A stretch of DNA of 64,000 nucleotides, taken from Knoellia sp. S7-12 (GTDB taxonomy: Bacteria; Actinomycetota; Actinomycetes; Actinomycetales; Dermatophilaceae). Within the stretch, counting starts at the first letter, position 1. Each line of letters opens with the position of its first letter. Both the position numbers and the translations under genes were made by a program. The DNA is taken from positions 682,001 through 746,000 of the forward strand of contig NZ_CP155449.1 of NCBI RefSeq assembly GCF_040518285.1, read 5' to 3'. The notes under the pieces were generated by a model that made no database searches, was not told the origin of the DNA, and saw only the letters and a program-made list of their open reading frames with translations. This document shows, in pieces, positions 37,595 through 45,998 of this stretch.

Positions 37595-38341
37595 CTAAGG
37601 GCTAGAGGTTCGACCCCGGGGCATGCTTCGTGTAGGCGGCGCTCCTACCGCAATCTGCACCGAAACTGCTGCCTCGCTTCGACTGTTTGACATCCAGGTC
37701 AACACGTCCAGCAGGCGCAAGGTACCTATGCCTTTGCTGACAGGCAGCGGGCGCAAGACGTCGATGGCTTGGCGTAGTTCTGGATCCCTCAGCGCTTCGG
37801 CCAACGGACGCCACGTCTCATCGCCGAGGTGCAAAGCGCCGGCGATCACTGAGTCGACGATAGGGATGAGCCGAGGGCGTTTCCGTGCCAAGAGTTTGCT
37901 CGCTCGAGTTCGTCCCACCCCATCGATGCCGCGGACCAAGGACCAGAGCTCGGTTGCTACGCCAAGGTCTGTCTCACTGGCATCCCAGAGCGAGATCTGG
38001 GCCGGAACGGCCCTAAGGGCCGACTGAATTTCCTGAGATATCAGCACTTCGCGGACGGCCGTGGGTCCGAATCGGACATCCAGCAACGACGCGGCGGCGA
38101 TGTCATCGACTGTGAAACAGTCGATGGGATTGTGGGCCAGGAGTCCGCCGGGGTCGAGGCCGTCAAACATCGCCCCAGCGAATCCACGGCGTTGGTCGAA
38201 GTAGGCGGCGACAAGGTCATGAGCGTGCGGCCCCTTGACGGTTTCGATGATGCTTTGACGGACGCGGTCATGGTCGGTTCGACGGGGCACGCATCCGATT
38301 GTGTCGCTAAAGTGCCGGCCGCGAAGGCATCGCTCATACAT
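37595..38341 (-). CDS. DUF6308-like protein
   Basis: The protein is about 248 residues. AHDLVAAYFDQRRGFAGAMFDGL, then FTVDDIAAASLLDVRFG, then LWSLVRGIDGVGRTRASKLLARKRPRLIPIVDSVI and TLRLLDVLTWM follow the pattern I know for DUF6308 proteins of actinobacteria. The part around GIDGVGRTRASKLLA looks like a helix-hairpin-helix, so DNA binding is possible. ATG 38341 was chosen because it gives the same N-terminal length as the related gene at 44475; the open frame extends to a GTG at 38389. It lies directly upstream of int copy 1 on the same strand, and a decayed relative sits at the same place beside int copy 2. Confidence 0.75.
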   Translation of the reverse strand: MYERCLRGRHFSDTIGCVPRRTDHDRVRQSIIETVKGPHAHDLVAAYFDQRRGFAGAMFDGLDPGGLLAHNPIDCFTVDDIAAASLLDVRFGPTAVREVLISQEIQSALRAVPAQISLWDASETDLGVATELWSLVRGIDGVGRTRASKLLARKRPRLIPIVDSVIAGALHLGDETWRPLAEALRDPELRQAIDVLRPLPVSKGIGTLRLLDVLTWMSNSRSEAAVSVQIAVGAPPTRSMPRGRTSSP

Positions 38342-38439
38342 GCGATGGAGTCCGCGTCCACAGTCAAACCCAATGGGTTCAGCGGCCACCCAGTCTTGGG
38401 TGCGACCCGACTGTCAGCGGCGTCAAGCACGATGACCTT

Positions 38440-38771
38440 GTGGCCCGACTACCGGTTCAGGCGCCGTCCGGAGGCACCCGCCCCCTTCGGCCCCGAGACC
38501 TCTTTGACGAGGCAGCCGGTGGCGACGTCGTGACAGTCTCCATGCGAACGAGGTTCGTCGAACTCAAGTCAACCAAGGATGGCGACCCATGGGCCGTTCT
38601 CGAGGGCCGTTGGCGAGGACGCCGTCTGCGTTGCGTGGTCTTCCCAACGCTGTGGGCAAAGGTCGAGCCGCCAGCACCGGAGACGCGGTCGTAGTCTGCG
38701 GCCAACTGCTGTTCCGCGAGGGGCAACCGGTTATCTGGGTTCAGGAGCTGGCGAGGATCCCACTGACGTGA
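38440..38771 (+). pseudogene. frameshifted OB-fold protein, DnaE C-terminus-like
   Basis: The first frame reads VVTVSMRTRFVELKSTKDGDPWAVLEGRWRG and RLRCVVFPTLWAKVE, then meets a stop after PETRS. The second frame continues from about 38670 with STGDAVVVCGQLLFREGQPVIWVQELARIPLT. Joined, they give the five-strand OB fold found at the end of DNA polymerase III alpha and in small relatives (pattern VVFP...W...V...G-x-VVV-x-G...). One base is missing near 38655-38672. It may be a decayed small ssDNA-binding protein or a polymerase tail. The N-terminus before GGDVVTV is uncertain. Confidence 0.6.
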
Positions 38772-39002
38772 TGCACCAGCGGGCGGCTCAAATCCGATGA
38801 CGGTTCCGCGACCCATGCAACCAAAGGCCGCACCTCCGGGATCGTGCTCGGGCATCGATTCCATGGATTCGCAGCCTTCGTTGCCCTACCGTTGGCGTAA
38901 GTGGGGCCTTCAGGCTCCTTGGTGGCCGAGCGCTATAGGGCGTGAACCGCGCACCGGGTCGGATATGAGCCGGCCGAGTGCGACAAGTCGAGGAACAGCG
39001 AC

Positions 39003-39275
39003 ATGTCGTGTTCGAAGTTGCCGTACCGGACTCGATGGATGGCGCTCTGCGCGATGCGCGCCATCGTCCGTAAGCGCCAAGGTCAAAACGCCAAGGTTCC
39101 GACGGGTACCTACCTCTGCAGCGAGTGCCGATGTTGGCACCTCACGTCCAAGTCAGGGACACAAGTGCCACCGTGGGAGAAAAGAGATCAGCCAAGTGCT
39201 GACGCGGCGAAAGGACGCAGGGCACGGCACATGATCTTTGGCCGAGCCCGGCGTGCCGGACGGAGCCAAAACTAA
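39003..39275 (+). CDS. small zinc-ribbon-like protein
   Basis: The protein is 90 residues. LPYRTRWMALCAMRAIVRKRQ is a helix, followed by YLCSECRCWHLTSK, a C-x2-C-x-x-H arrangement that I know from small actinobacterial proteins with one zinc knuckle. The tail is basic (GRRARHMIFGRARRAGRSQN). GAGGAACAGCGAC precedes ATG 39003. It is probably nucleic-acid binding. An overlapping frame from 38797 is a shadow. Confidence 0.7.
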   Translation: MSCSKLPYRTRWMALCAMRAIVRKRQGQNAKVPTGTYLCSECRCWHLTSKSGTQVPPWEKRDQPSADAAKGRRARHMIFGRARRAGRSQN

Positions 39276-39460
39276 CTGCCAGTCATGCAGGAAGAGGGAA
39301 GGCACCTCATGAACAAGGGGTGAGCCAACTGCGGCACGGCAGCAACGCCATCGTCAGTGATAAACCCCTTCTCCGAGCCAGTAGGGCTATCTCGGAGGTG
39401 CACATCCAGGGACGATTCGAGACGGGGGCCGCTTTCAGTTCGCCCTGACAGACTGGGGCC

Positions 39461-40291
39461 ATGCAGGTAGACACGGTAGCCAAGGACCTTCTGTTTGCCA
39501 CCGTCAGGCTCGTCACCGAGGCCCAGGACGGCGAAGAAACCTCGGGAACGGGTTTCATACTCGACCTCGAACTGATGAAGGGAGAGTCAACACCAGTACT
39601 CGTCACTAGCCGCCATGTGGTTGAAGAAGCGACGGAGGTCTCCCTCCATCTAGCGGTTGCAGGGCGAGACTCCGATGTCCAGTTGCGTAGCGCGCTACAA
39701 GTCCGCATGGTGAACGGACGCGAGGCGTTCTTCTACCATCCGGATGACAGCATCGACATCGCAATCGCCCCCATCGGGCGAGTGATCCGTGATGCGCCAG
39801 AGCGGCTCTTCTATCGTGCCCTTCCAGCGTCTCTCGTACCTGACGCGGACGCACTGGACGCACTGGATGCCATCGAGGAACTGATCTTCGTGGGCTACCC
39901 CGATGGTCGGTGGGACTCCATCAACCAGACCCCGACAACTCGGCGTGGGATCACCGCGACTCCAGTTTGGCTCGACTACGACGGGCGGCCCTACTTCCTG
40001 ATCGACGGCGGTGTCTTCCCGGGGAGCAGTGGCAGCCCTGTTCTGATTTACAACACCGGAGGCTTCGCTGTTGGGGGGAGTTTCGCAATCGGTCAAAGAA
40101 TGATGCTCGTTGGCGTCTTGACAGACTCGCTGATTCGCAATCAATCTGTGAACTTCGGTGACCTAGGCGGCTCCTTTGAACAAGGGCTCGGTTTGGGCAC
40201 CGTCTTGAACGCTCGCGCCCTGGTCCACACCATCGACTTGTTCTGCGCGAATGCAGGCCTGACGCGCACGCCGCGTACCCCAGGAGCCTGA
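39461..40291 (+). CDS. trypsin-like serine protease
   Basis: The protein is 276 residues. It has the chymotrypsin-fold triad in order: His52 in VTSRHVV, Asp99 in DDSIDIAI and Ser190 in FPGSSGSPV. No signal peptide or membrane helix is seen, so it should act in the cytoplasm. Such stand-alone cytoplasmic trypsin-like domains often occur in defence and signalling clusters, where they cleave a partner protein. The next gene codes for an AlbA_2 protein in the same direction. The substrate is unknown. Confidence 0.8.
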   Translation: MQVDTVAKDLLFATVRLVTEAQDGEETSGTGFILDLELMKGESTPVLVTSRHVVEEATEVSLHLAVAGRDSDVQLRSALQVRMVNGREAFFYHPDDSIDIAIAPIGRVIRDAPERLFYRALPASLVPDADALDALDAIEELIFVGYPDGRWDSINQTPTTRRGITATPVWLDYDGRPYFLIDGGVFPGSSGSPVLIYNTGGFAVGGSFAIGQRMMLVGVLTDSLIRNQSVNFGDLGGSFEQGLGLGTVLNARALVHTIDLFCANAGLTRTPRTPGA

Positions 40292-40499
40292 ACCGATCTG
40301 ATGCCGCGTCGGGGCTGGGCCTTGAATCCGATTGGCAGAGGCGTCTTTGCTCCGGTCAATCAGGCGCGCGGCTTCAAGTTATGGTTGATGCCAAGGGGCA
40401 GCGTCTCGCCGAGCAGGGTGCATACATGGCTTAGCGGCGGAATGACGCGGTGAAGAGCCGGATGCTACGACGCGCTCTGAAGCGTGTGACGATGATGTT

Positions 40500-41774
40500 G
40501 TGAGCAGAGATCCATCCGCCGCGAGCGGTGCAACTGTGTCCTTCGATCTCGAGGACGATGGGTTCGTGGGATCGGTTGGCGGCCAAGAGGGCCACCAGCT
40601 TCATGTCCTTGGCCATGGATGGATCGTTCAGCCGAAGCACCACGACTTCGTTGCGTCCGAGGAAGTGATCGCGGCCGCCAACATCGAGAGTCTCCGAGCG
40701 GCCATGCTTGACGGGCGCAGATGCTGCTCGCAACTTCCAGGGTCCACGGAGTACGTGCACGTTGCATTGGAGCACGGTGCTGACTTTCACGCGCTGACAT
40801 CGCCGGTTGACCCCGTCACCCTGTGGGTGGAGTCCGATCGCGTCTTCGCAGTCATCGAGACACAGGCACGGCGGAAGCCACCTTGGAACGCCGACGAGCT
40901 CTCCCTGCTTCTCGCGCCGGCGGCGTCTCAGTATGGATGTGCAATCGAGCGTGTCTTGTACGAAAGTCATGGCGGCGATCCAGCCGACTGGGACGGTCTG
41001 GGCCTTGACCGTGAGGAACTGGAGGAGTTGCACCGCGGAGGGGAAGACGAGCCGCACGAGATTCACGTGCGTGTTGCGGCTGAGGAGGCCTTGACCGTGA
41101 GTGAACTTCTCGCCGCTGGGCGCGCGGTGAAGGCTCTCCTCGCGGCGCACCAGGGTGGAGCACTTGACGTTGAGACGGTACGCAATCTTCTCCGAGGGGG
41201 ACACCCATCCCTGTTGGTCGGCCTCAGTGAAAGCGAGTGGTTCGAGGTGAAGGCGCAGGCATACAACATCGGCGTGCCGGGTGTCGCAGGGGAACGACAA
41301 AAGATCGAGTTGGCACAAGACGTCGCCCGATTCGCGAACGGCGAGACGGACGCATTGCTCGTAATAGGTTTGCGAGAAGGCAAAGGCGCTAGGAAGCACG
41401 CCGTGGACGCAGTGACGCCCGTGCCGATCAGCGCCATCGACGTCGATCGGTATCGGGCGGTTCTCGATTCCAAAATCATTCCGCCCGTCGATGGACTCCG
41501 CCTAGAGCAGATCGAATTGGGTCATGGCTGTGGCCTCTTGCTCATTAACGTTCCGCGGCAAGCTCGAGAATTGCAGCCGTTCTTGGTCCACGGCGCCATC
41601 GTGGCTGACAAGGTAGAAGGCGCATTCTTCAGCATCGTCCGCCGGCGCGGAGAGGGGAGCATCGTGACTACAGCCGCGCAGATCCATGCTTACATCGTTG
41701 CTGGCCGCGCATTCCTGAGGAATGAACAAGACGATGGGCAACCCAGCTTGCGTGAGGGCATCCATGAAGGCTGA
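40500..41774 (+). CDS. Schlafen AlbA_2-domain protein
   Basis: The protein is 424 residues. From about 243 it has the AlbA_2 (Schlafen-like) pattern: SEWFEVKAQAY (Glu249-x-Lys251), KIELAQDVARFANGE, ALLVIGLRE, and LEQIELGHGCGLLLINVP. The N-terminal 230 residues are unknown. AlbA_2 proteins are common in bacterial defence loci and may bind or cut RNA or DNA; some carry an added ATPase, which is absent here. Start GTG 40500 was chosen as the frame's first start. The serine protease gene lies 208 bases upstream. Confidence 0.8.
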   Translation: MSRDPSAASGATVSFDLEDDGFVGSVGGQEGHQLHVLGHGWIVQPKHHDFVASEEVIAAANIESLRAAMLDGRRCCSQLPGSTEYVHVALEHGADFHALTSPVDPVTLWVESDRVFAVIETQARRKPPWNADELSLLLAPAASQYGCAIERVLYESHGGDPADWDGLGLDREELEELHRGGEDEPHEIHVRVAAEEALTVSELLAAGRAVKALLAAHQGGALDVETVRNLLRGGHPSLLVGLSESEWFEVKAQAYNIGVPGVAGERQKIELAQDVARFANGETDALLVIGLREGKGARKHAVDAVTPVPISAIDVDRYRAVLDSKIIPPVDGLRLEQIELGHGCGLLLINVPRQARELQPFLVHGAIVADKVEGAFFSIVRRRGEGSIVTTAAQIHAYIVAGRAFLRNEQDDGQPSLREGIHEG

Positions 41775-41913
41775 GGCTCCGTTCTACGCGAGCCTCTGTG
41801 CGTCATCGTGCGGGTCCGCCAGACGTCGCGGGGTTAAGCATCGACCTGGAGCGCACGCGGCGAAGTGACGCGCCTGGTTCGACCTCCAGGTCCATTGCAG
41901 CGATGATCCCTGT

Positions 41914-42123
41914 ATGACGCGTTGGGTTGAGATCAACACGGGTAACCCGGTGTACCGGATCCGCGACGACCGCGTGGTTGAGATCAACACGGGTAATCCG
42001 GTGTACCGGATCCGCGACGACCGCGTGGTTGAGATCAACACGGGTAATCCGGTGTACCGGATCCGCGACGACCGCGTGGTTGAGATCAACACCGGAAGTC
42101 CGCTGTACCGGATCCGCGAGTAG
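41914..42123 (+). CDS. 69-residue protein made of four 17-residue repeats
   Basis: After MTRW the protein is four copies of a 17-residue unit, VEINTGNPVYRIRDDRV. The first three are identical; the fourth has SPL for NPV and stops after YRIRE. Each unit has two beta-prone stretches (VEI and VYRI) joined by an NTGNP turn, so each may form one hairpin and the whole may close into a fourfold beta structure. It resembles known small repeat proteins with alternating VYEIR-type strands. No strong ribosome site is seen. It lies between the AlbA_2 gene and a GNAT-like gene. Confidence 0.65.
   Translation: MTRWVEINTGNPVYRIRDDRVVEINTGNPVYRIRDDRVVEINTGNPVYRIRDDRVVEINTGSPLYRIRE
41926..42120 (+). repeat. 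four tandem 51-bp repeats
   Basis: Units are 41926-41976, 41977-42027, 42028-42078 and a shorter 42079-42120. Units 2 and 3 are identical and unit 1 differs by one silent base (AAC/AAT). Unit 4 has several changes and ends in the stop codon. Near-identity at DNA level shows recent expansion. The repeat is exactly 17 codons. Confidence 0.95.
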
Positions 42124-42246
42124 GCACAGACTTCGCGGCGAAAGACGCACGTCCCCACTGCCCCATGCGCGTACATGGTGGCGACGCGGCTCCTGTGCCT
42201 TGGCCCTCACAACAGGCATCGATCGCCTCGACTTCACGAGCCCTTG

Positions 42247-42666
42247 CTAGGGCCAATCATCGTGACCCAGCGAGGAAGCAAAGAGGCTCCGGGACATTGG
42301 ATCGTTCACGCGGCGGTGTTCGATCCAGCCCACGCGGCGCCAAAAGCCATCTGACGACTCGTCAAGAGACATTGCGACCATCGGCCACCCGTAACCAAGA
42401 CCAATCTGCTCGATTGCGAGCTCCCCGAACCTACGCCCCGTGCGACGGAGATCGGGTCGAACCTCAAGGAGATCGATCTCCGTCACTCCTCCTAGCGGGC
42501 ATTCCCACGACGTGTAATCAGCGTAACGACCCGCTCCTGGGAGGATCTTTGCCCGTGCGACCTCTTCGCCCTCGTCCATGAGTTGGCAGTAAGACACAGG
42601 ACTCTTGGCGCTGCCGAGTTCCCACCATGACGGATTGAACCGTGGGTCACGCGGGAAGGCTGGCAT
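42247..42666 (-). CDS. GNAT-like acetyltransferase, small
   Basis: The protein is 139 residues. WECPLGGVTEIDLLEVRPDLRRTGRRFGELAI is a GNAT-like strand and acetyl-CoA loop, and SLDESSDGFWRRVGWIEH fits the C-terminal strand and helix. The loop (RRTGRRFGELAI) differs from the usual Q/R-x-x-G-x-G/A by having Arg-Phe, so activity is not certain. AGAGGGAGCACGTG before ATG 42666 gives a good ribosome site; the frame is open to 42867. It is the last gene before the second att-like site. Confidence 0.7.
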   Translation of the reverse strand: MPAFPRDPRFNPSWWELGSAKSPVSYCQLMDEGEEVARAKILPGAGRYADYTSWECPLGGVTEIDLLEVRPDLRRTGRRFGELAIEQIGLGYGWPMVAMSLDESSDGFWRRVGWIEHRRVNDPMSRSLFASSLGHDDWP

Positions 42667-42900
42667 CACGTGCTCCCTCTGTGGCGACCGGTTCTCAGAT
42701 ACGACTACGAGATCAAGAGGCATGTGCGGATGGTGGCAGACGTGTGCCTGTGCGGCATGACCGAAGGCAAGGATTGAGCTCATAGAGGCACACCCGACCG
42801 TGACTCGCCGGCCGAGCGTTAGTCGCGTGCATGTGGCCTCCTGTCTCGAGCAGTCGGCCCGATGCACTTGACAGGCAGGCTGGCGCTAGCGCGTCCATCT

Positions 42901-42961
42901 GGGCGGAATCCACGCAGTTGCGGCCGGCAGTTCAGACGCCGGCGACGTAGGCAGTGAGGAA
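42901..42961. repeat. att-like site, copy 2 of 3
   Basis: GGGCGGAA at 42901-42908 and TTGCGGCC at 42918-42925 flank the nine-base spacer TCCACGCAG; two bases of the right arm differ from copy 1. The int copy 2 stop codon lies at 42932-42934. It separates the cargo of unit A on the left from int copy 2 of unit B. Confidence 0.6.
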
Positions 42962-43846
42962 GTGGACGCCGTGTCGGTCGAGGTTGCCTCGCGCGCGGTC
43001 GTAGTGCTCGGTGGTTCTCGGATCGGCGTGCCGGGCCAGGATCTGGGCGTCACGCAGGGGGACGCCGGCGTCGAGGGCATCGGTGATCGCGGCATGCCGC
43101 AGCGAGTGCGGGCTGACGTGACGCGGGATGCTGGCCACCTTCGCGATCCGGGCGACCATCCGATAGGCGTCGCGCCGATCGATCGCCTTCCCGGTGAGCG
43201 GCCGCAGGACCAGTGGCCCGCTGGTGCGCTCGCCTCGGCATGCCTCCAAGACCCGCAGCACCGGGACGGTGATCGGCATCGTGGCGGGCTTGTTGCCCTT
43301 GCCCACCACGTGCAGCACCCGGTGCCCGCGCAAGGTGTCGGCGTAGTCCTCGATCCGCACCGCAGCAGCCTCCGATGCACGCAGCGCGTTGATGCCAAGC
43401 AGGTATGCCAGGGCGCCGTGGTGGACGGTGATGGTCTGGGCGACTTGCAGGAAACGGATCAGCTCCAGTCGGTCCAGACCTTGAGTGCGCGACTCGTCGC
43501 GGTGGACTTTCGGCAGTCTCGCGTAGACGTCCGGATCGGCGGGGATGAGACCATCGATGTGCGCGAACCGGAAGAAGCCCCGGACGCCGTGCATCATCGT
43601 CACGACGCAGGAGTCCATCAGGCCCCGCTCCCCGAGACTGCGGATGTAAAGCTCGACGTGGGCGCGCTGGACCCCCACCAACGGGTCCAAGGCGTTCGCC
43701 TCACACCAGGCGAACCACTGCCGCAATTGGAACGCGTACAAGGTGTGGGTGCGCTCGGCGTAACGGGCTAAGAACGAGACCGCTGCCAGCTGGGCGGTCG
43801 ACATCGATGACGGCTGGAAGGGAAGCCGAGTCGTCGGAGCGGACAT
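42932..43846 (-). CDS. tyrosine recombinase/integrase, intact copy
   Basis: The protein is 304 residues, usual for XerC/D- and phage-type integrases. The N-terminal SAM-like domain (residues 16-110) has LYAFQLRQWFAWCEANAL. The catalytic set is Arg156 (INALRASEA), His247-x-x-Arg250 (SPHSLRH), His273 (LARHADPR) and nucleophile Tyr282 (TEHYDRA). VGKGNKP near 181-187 holds the beta-hairpin Lys. All are present. It ends seven bases from an att-like site, so it may act on itself and on the other two copies. Upstream on the same strand lies a decayed DUF6308-like gene. Confidence 0.92.
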   Translation of the reverse strand: MSAPTTRLPFQPSSMSTAQLAAVSFLARYAERTHTLYAFQLRQWFAWCEANALDPLVGVQRAHVELYIRSLGERGLMDSCVVTMMHGVRGFFRFAHIDGLIPADPDVYARLPKVHRDESRTQGLDRLELIRFLQVAQTITVHHGALAYLLGINALRASEAAAVRIEDYADTLRGHRVLHVVGKGNKPATMPITVPVLRVLEACRGERTSGPLVLRPLTGKAIDRRDAYRMVARIAKVASIPRHVSPHSLRHAAITDALDAGVPLRDAQILARHADPRTTEHYDRARGNLDRHGVHFLTAYVAGV

Positions 43847-44004
43847 GGCGTCTCCCCACGCGGCGACCGCAAGAGGCCATGACCCGCCCGCCGCCAGCGC
43901 GGCCCAGGCACCCGAACCGCATCGACGCTAGACCTCTTCGCTGTGCAGCGCGTGCGCAGGCGGAGTGGTGAGGCACACGTCAGCTGTCTGGTTCGCTCCC
44001 CACA

Positions 44005-44475
44005 CTACAGTTTGGAAGCAGTGACCCAAGGGTTCTTGGCCTGGCTGTGGGCCGGGGACAGGTACAGCTTAAACGCCTCGTGCAACTGCGACATGGCCGC
44101 AGCGTGGCGTCGTCGGCCACCGCCAGTTCGGCATCGGCGGGCAGCCAATCCTCTGACAGCAGGCGCAGGACGTGGTTGCGCTCAGGGGATGGCTCGAGCA
44201 GCTTCCTCACCGCGTAAGGGGGCGCCTCCACCGAGAGCAGCGTGATGGCGAGCCGTTCGGCAGCGCTCACGTCCCAAGGGGTTGCCGGACCGAGATCAAG
44301 GAAGGTAGCCCCCCGCGAAATTCCGTTCCCGGGAGTAGTTATGCACTAGGTACTCCACCGCCCGGGGGTCGGATAGCGCCGCGTCTACAGCCCGCATGGC
44401 GCCATCGATGACTTTGTCATCGGGCACTGCCCACTTGTGCGGCGCCGTGGTAAATCTTGGATCTGTCTTCGTCAT
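44005..44475 (-). pseudogene. decayed DUF6308-like gene with at least two frameshifts
   Basis: ATG 44475 follows GAGGAAG and reads ALSDPRAVEYLVHNYSRERNFAG, then stops. The next frame continues TFLDLGPATPWDVSAAERLAITLLSVEAPPYAVRKLL (44000s-44290). A third frame continues AMSQLHEAFKLYLSP and ends WVTASKL at 44005. Placed together they match the gene at 37595-38341 in order (Y-x2-x5-FAG, D-x3-A-x4-LLSV, and the WV/GR-TASKL site). The product ends before KLLARKRPRL, exactly beside the int unit, so the 3' end is lost. It is inactive. Confidence 0.7.
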
Positions 44476-44636
44476 GGTGCTTCCTCAGCTGGGCTTAGTC
44501 GCTGCCGGGACCTACATGACAGTTGGGGTTGACCATAGAAACGGGGGTCCGGCTTGAAAGGGACCATTGCTCTTCCCGCCCGCGAGTCGGCCCGGCTGTC
44601 GACTGGCGGCGGAAGGACGCGCGAGGTGCAAACCCA

Positions 44637-45788
44637 CTACGCCCAAAAATCGTGACGGTCGTCGTCCATGATTTTGGCGGCCTGGATGCGCTTGCTCAGT
44701 TGCGGGCCAACCGTGAGGAAGCCGCCCCGCTGGATCTTGGCGGCCTTCCCGTAGCCCGTGAACTCAAGGACTGCATCAGGGTCAAGCTTCCATTGCGACT
44801 CTGGCTGGACTATCAGGTCAGCATCGTCACGCCGTCGCCTCCACGTGCTTTCGACGGCTGCCAGCACGTGCAACACGAAGTCGTTGGTAGACGCGATGAG
44901 ACCGTCAAGGACGTCCGCTGAGTCTTCCAGCACGAGCAACTGCTCCAATGAGTTCGTGTCGAGACCTTCGTCCGCTGGCCCGTACGACAGCGAGTGCATC
45001 TCGCTCCGGCTCGGTTGTCGAAAGAACGGTCGCAGCAGTCCGGTCATGCGATTGCCCTGACCCACGGTCGTGAGGTTCCAGTGAGTAGTCGCGGCCCTAT
45101 GGGCCACTGCGTGTCTCGTCTGCAGAAGCCACGGCAACCAGTCCGGCGGGCCGAATGACTCCCAATCTTGGGAGGTGGCAAGCAACGCACGTTGCGTCGC
45201 GACACCCTCTGAGGTGCCCGCGGTATAGATCTTGCCCTTGCGGTCCTCCTCGACCGCCAGCCTTTCTATGGCTGGCCAACCGGCCTTGATGGCGTCCGAG
45301 CTCACCCCCGAAACGATCACGAGAATTGCAGCCAACCTGTCGAGAACCTGCACCAGATGGATCAGCGCGTGGGTGGCACTTGTGTCGATACGTCGATCGC
45401 GACGGTCCTCGTGAGTGCCGCGGTGGAACGCACGCAGATAGTCCTCGTGTGTGGCCTTGGGATTCGTGCGGGACAGACTCTGCTCGCGGGACCGCAGCCA
45501 AGAGTTGTCCGCGTATACCGCCTCCCGATGGTCAGCCGCACAGTGTGCGGCATCGAGCAAAGCGTCGGGGACTCCCATGCAGCTCTGAATCAGGTAGTCG
45601 GCGATCAGGACCAGCCGTTGGTTGTCTGTGTGGCCATGCCACCAACGGAAAGAGCCATACTCGAGGTCGAGTTGGTCGATTAGCTCGCCGACGAAGCGTG
45701 TGAACTGGACTGCGCTGTTCTGGACTGGTGCGGTGTAGTCGGGCACGCGCGGACCGTACCTCGGCAGGGGGCCGAGTGTCGCAGCCAT
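44637..45788 (-). CDS. hypothetical helical protein with HEPN-like R-x4-H motif
   Basis: The protein is 383 residues and mostly alpha-helical. WLLQTRHAVAHRAA contains RHAVAH at 225-230, an R-x4-H motif like that of HEPN RNases. Nearby helices are RLAAILVIVSGVSSDAI and LEQLLVLEDSADVLDGLI. The N-terminus (YTAPVQNSAVQFTRFVGELI) looks like a helical sensor part. It has no family I can name. It is cargo of unit B, oriented like int. ATG 45788 is the first in-frame ATG. Confidence 0.65.
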   Translation of the reverse strand: MAATLGPLPRYGPRVPDYTAPVQNSAVQFTRFVGELIDQLDLEYGSFRWWHGHTDNQRLVLIADYLIQSCMGVPDALLDAAHCAADHREAVYADNSWLRSREQSLSRTNPKATHEDYLRAFHRGTHEDRRDRRIDTSATHALIHLVQVLDRLAAILVIVSGVSSDAIKAGWPAIERLAVEEDRKGKIYTAGTSEGVATQRALLATSQDWESFGPPDWLPWLLQTRHAVAHRAATTHWNLTTVGQGNRMTGLLRPFFRQPSRSEMHSLSYGPADEGLDTNSLEQLLVLEDSADVLDGLIASTNDFVLHVLAAVESTWRRRRDDADLIVQPESQWKLDPDAVLEFTGYGKAAKIQRGGFLTVGPQLSKRIQAAKIMDDDRHDFWA

Positions 45789-45998
45789 TGATCGCGGCTG
45801 CTCTGCAACAGCCTCTCTGCTGCGTCGCCCGGTGGGTCGTCCAAAGTGTCACCCATCTACGCGTTGAACTCCCCCCCCCGTCGTGTTCCAGCACGTGGTC
45901 CTTGAGAGGACGTTGAGGGCACCCCGCTCGCGGCGAAATGACTTAGGGATGGCCACCTAGCCGACCTTTTTCGTAAACCGGGCTGTCATGATCGGGCG

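Noticed and set aside
37560..37630. tRNA-like T-arm (GAGGTTCGACCCCGGGGC)
   Set aside because: Only the T-arm pattern is present. No matching acceptor, D-arm or anticodon stem was found upstream, so it is not called a tRNA or an att tRNA.
41926..42120. Tandem repeats looked at as a CRISPR array or iteron origin
   Set aside because: Units are directly joined with no spacers, are exactly 17 codons long and stay in frame with a start and stop. This fits a repeat protein, not CRISPR or iterons.
41784..42237. Minus-strand frames across the 51-bp repeats (130 and 144 residues)
   Set aside because: The repeat unit is a multiple of three, so all frames stay open there by necessity. Outside the repeat these frames have low-information content and no ribosome site.
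45868..45880. Run of about ten C bases
   Set aside because: It is a homopolymer in an intergenic region. It could vary by slippage, but no gene depends on it.
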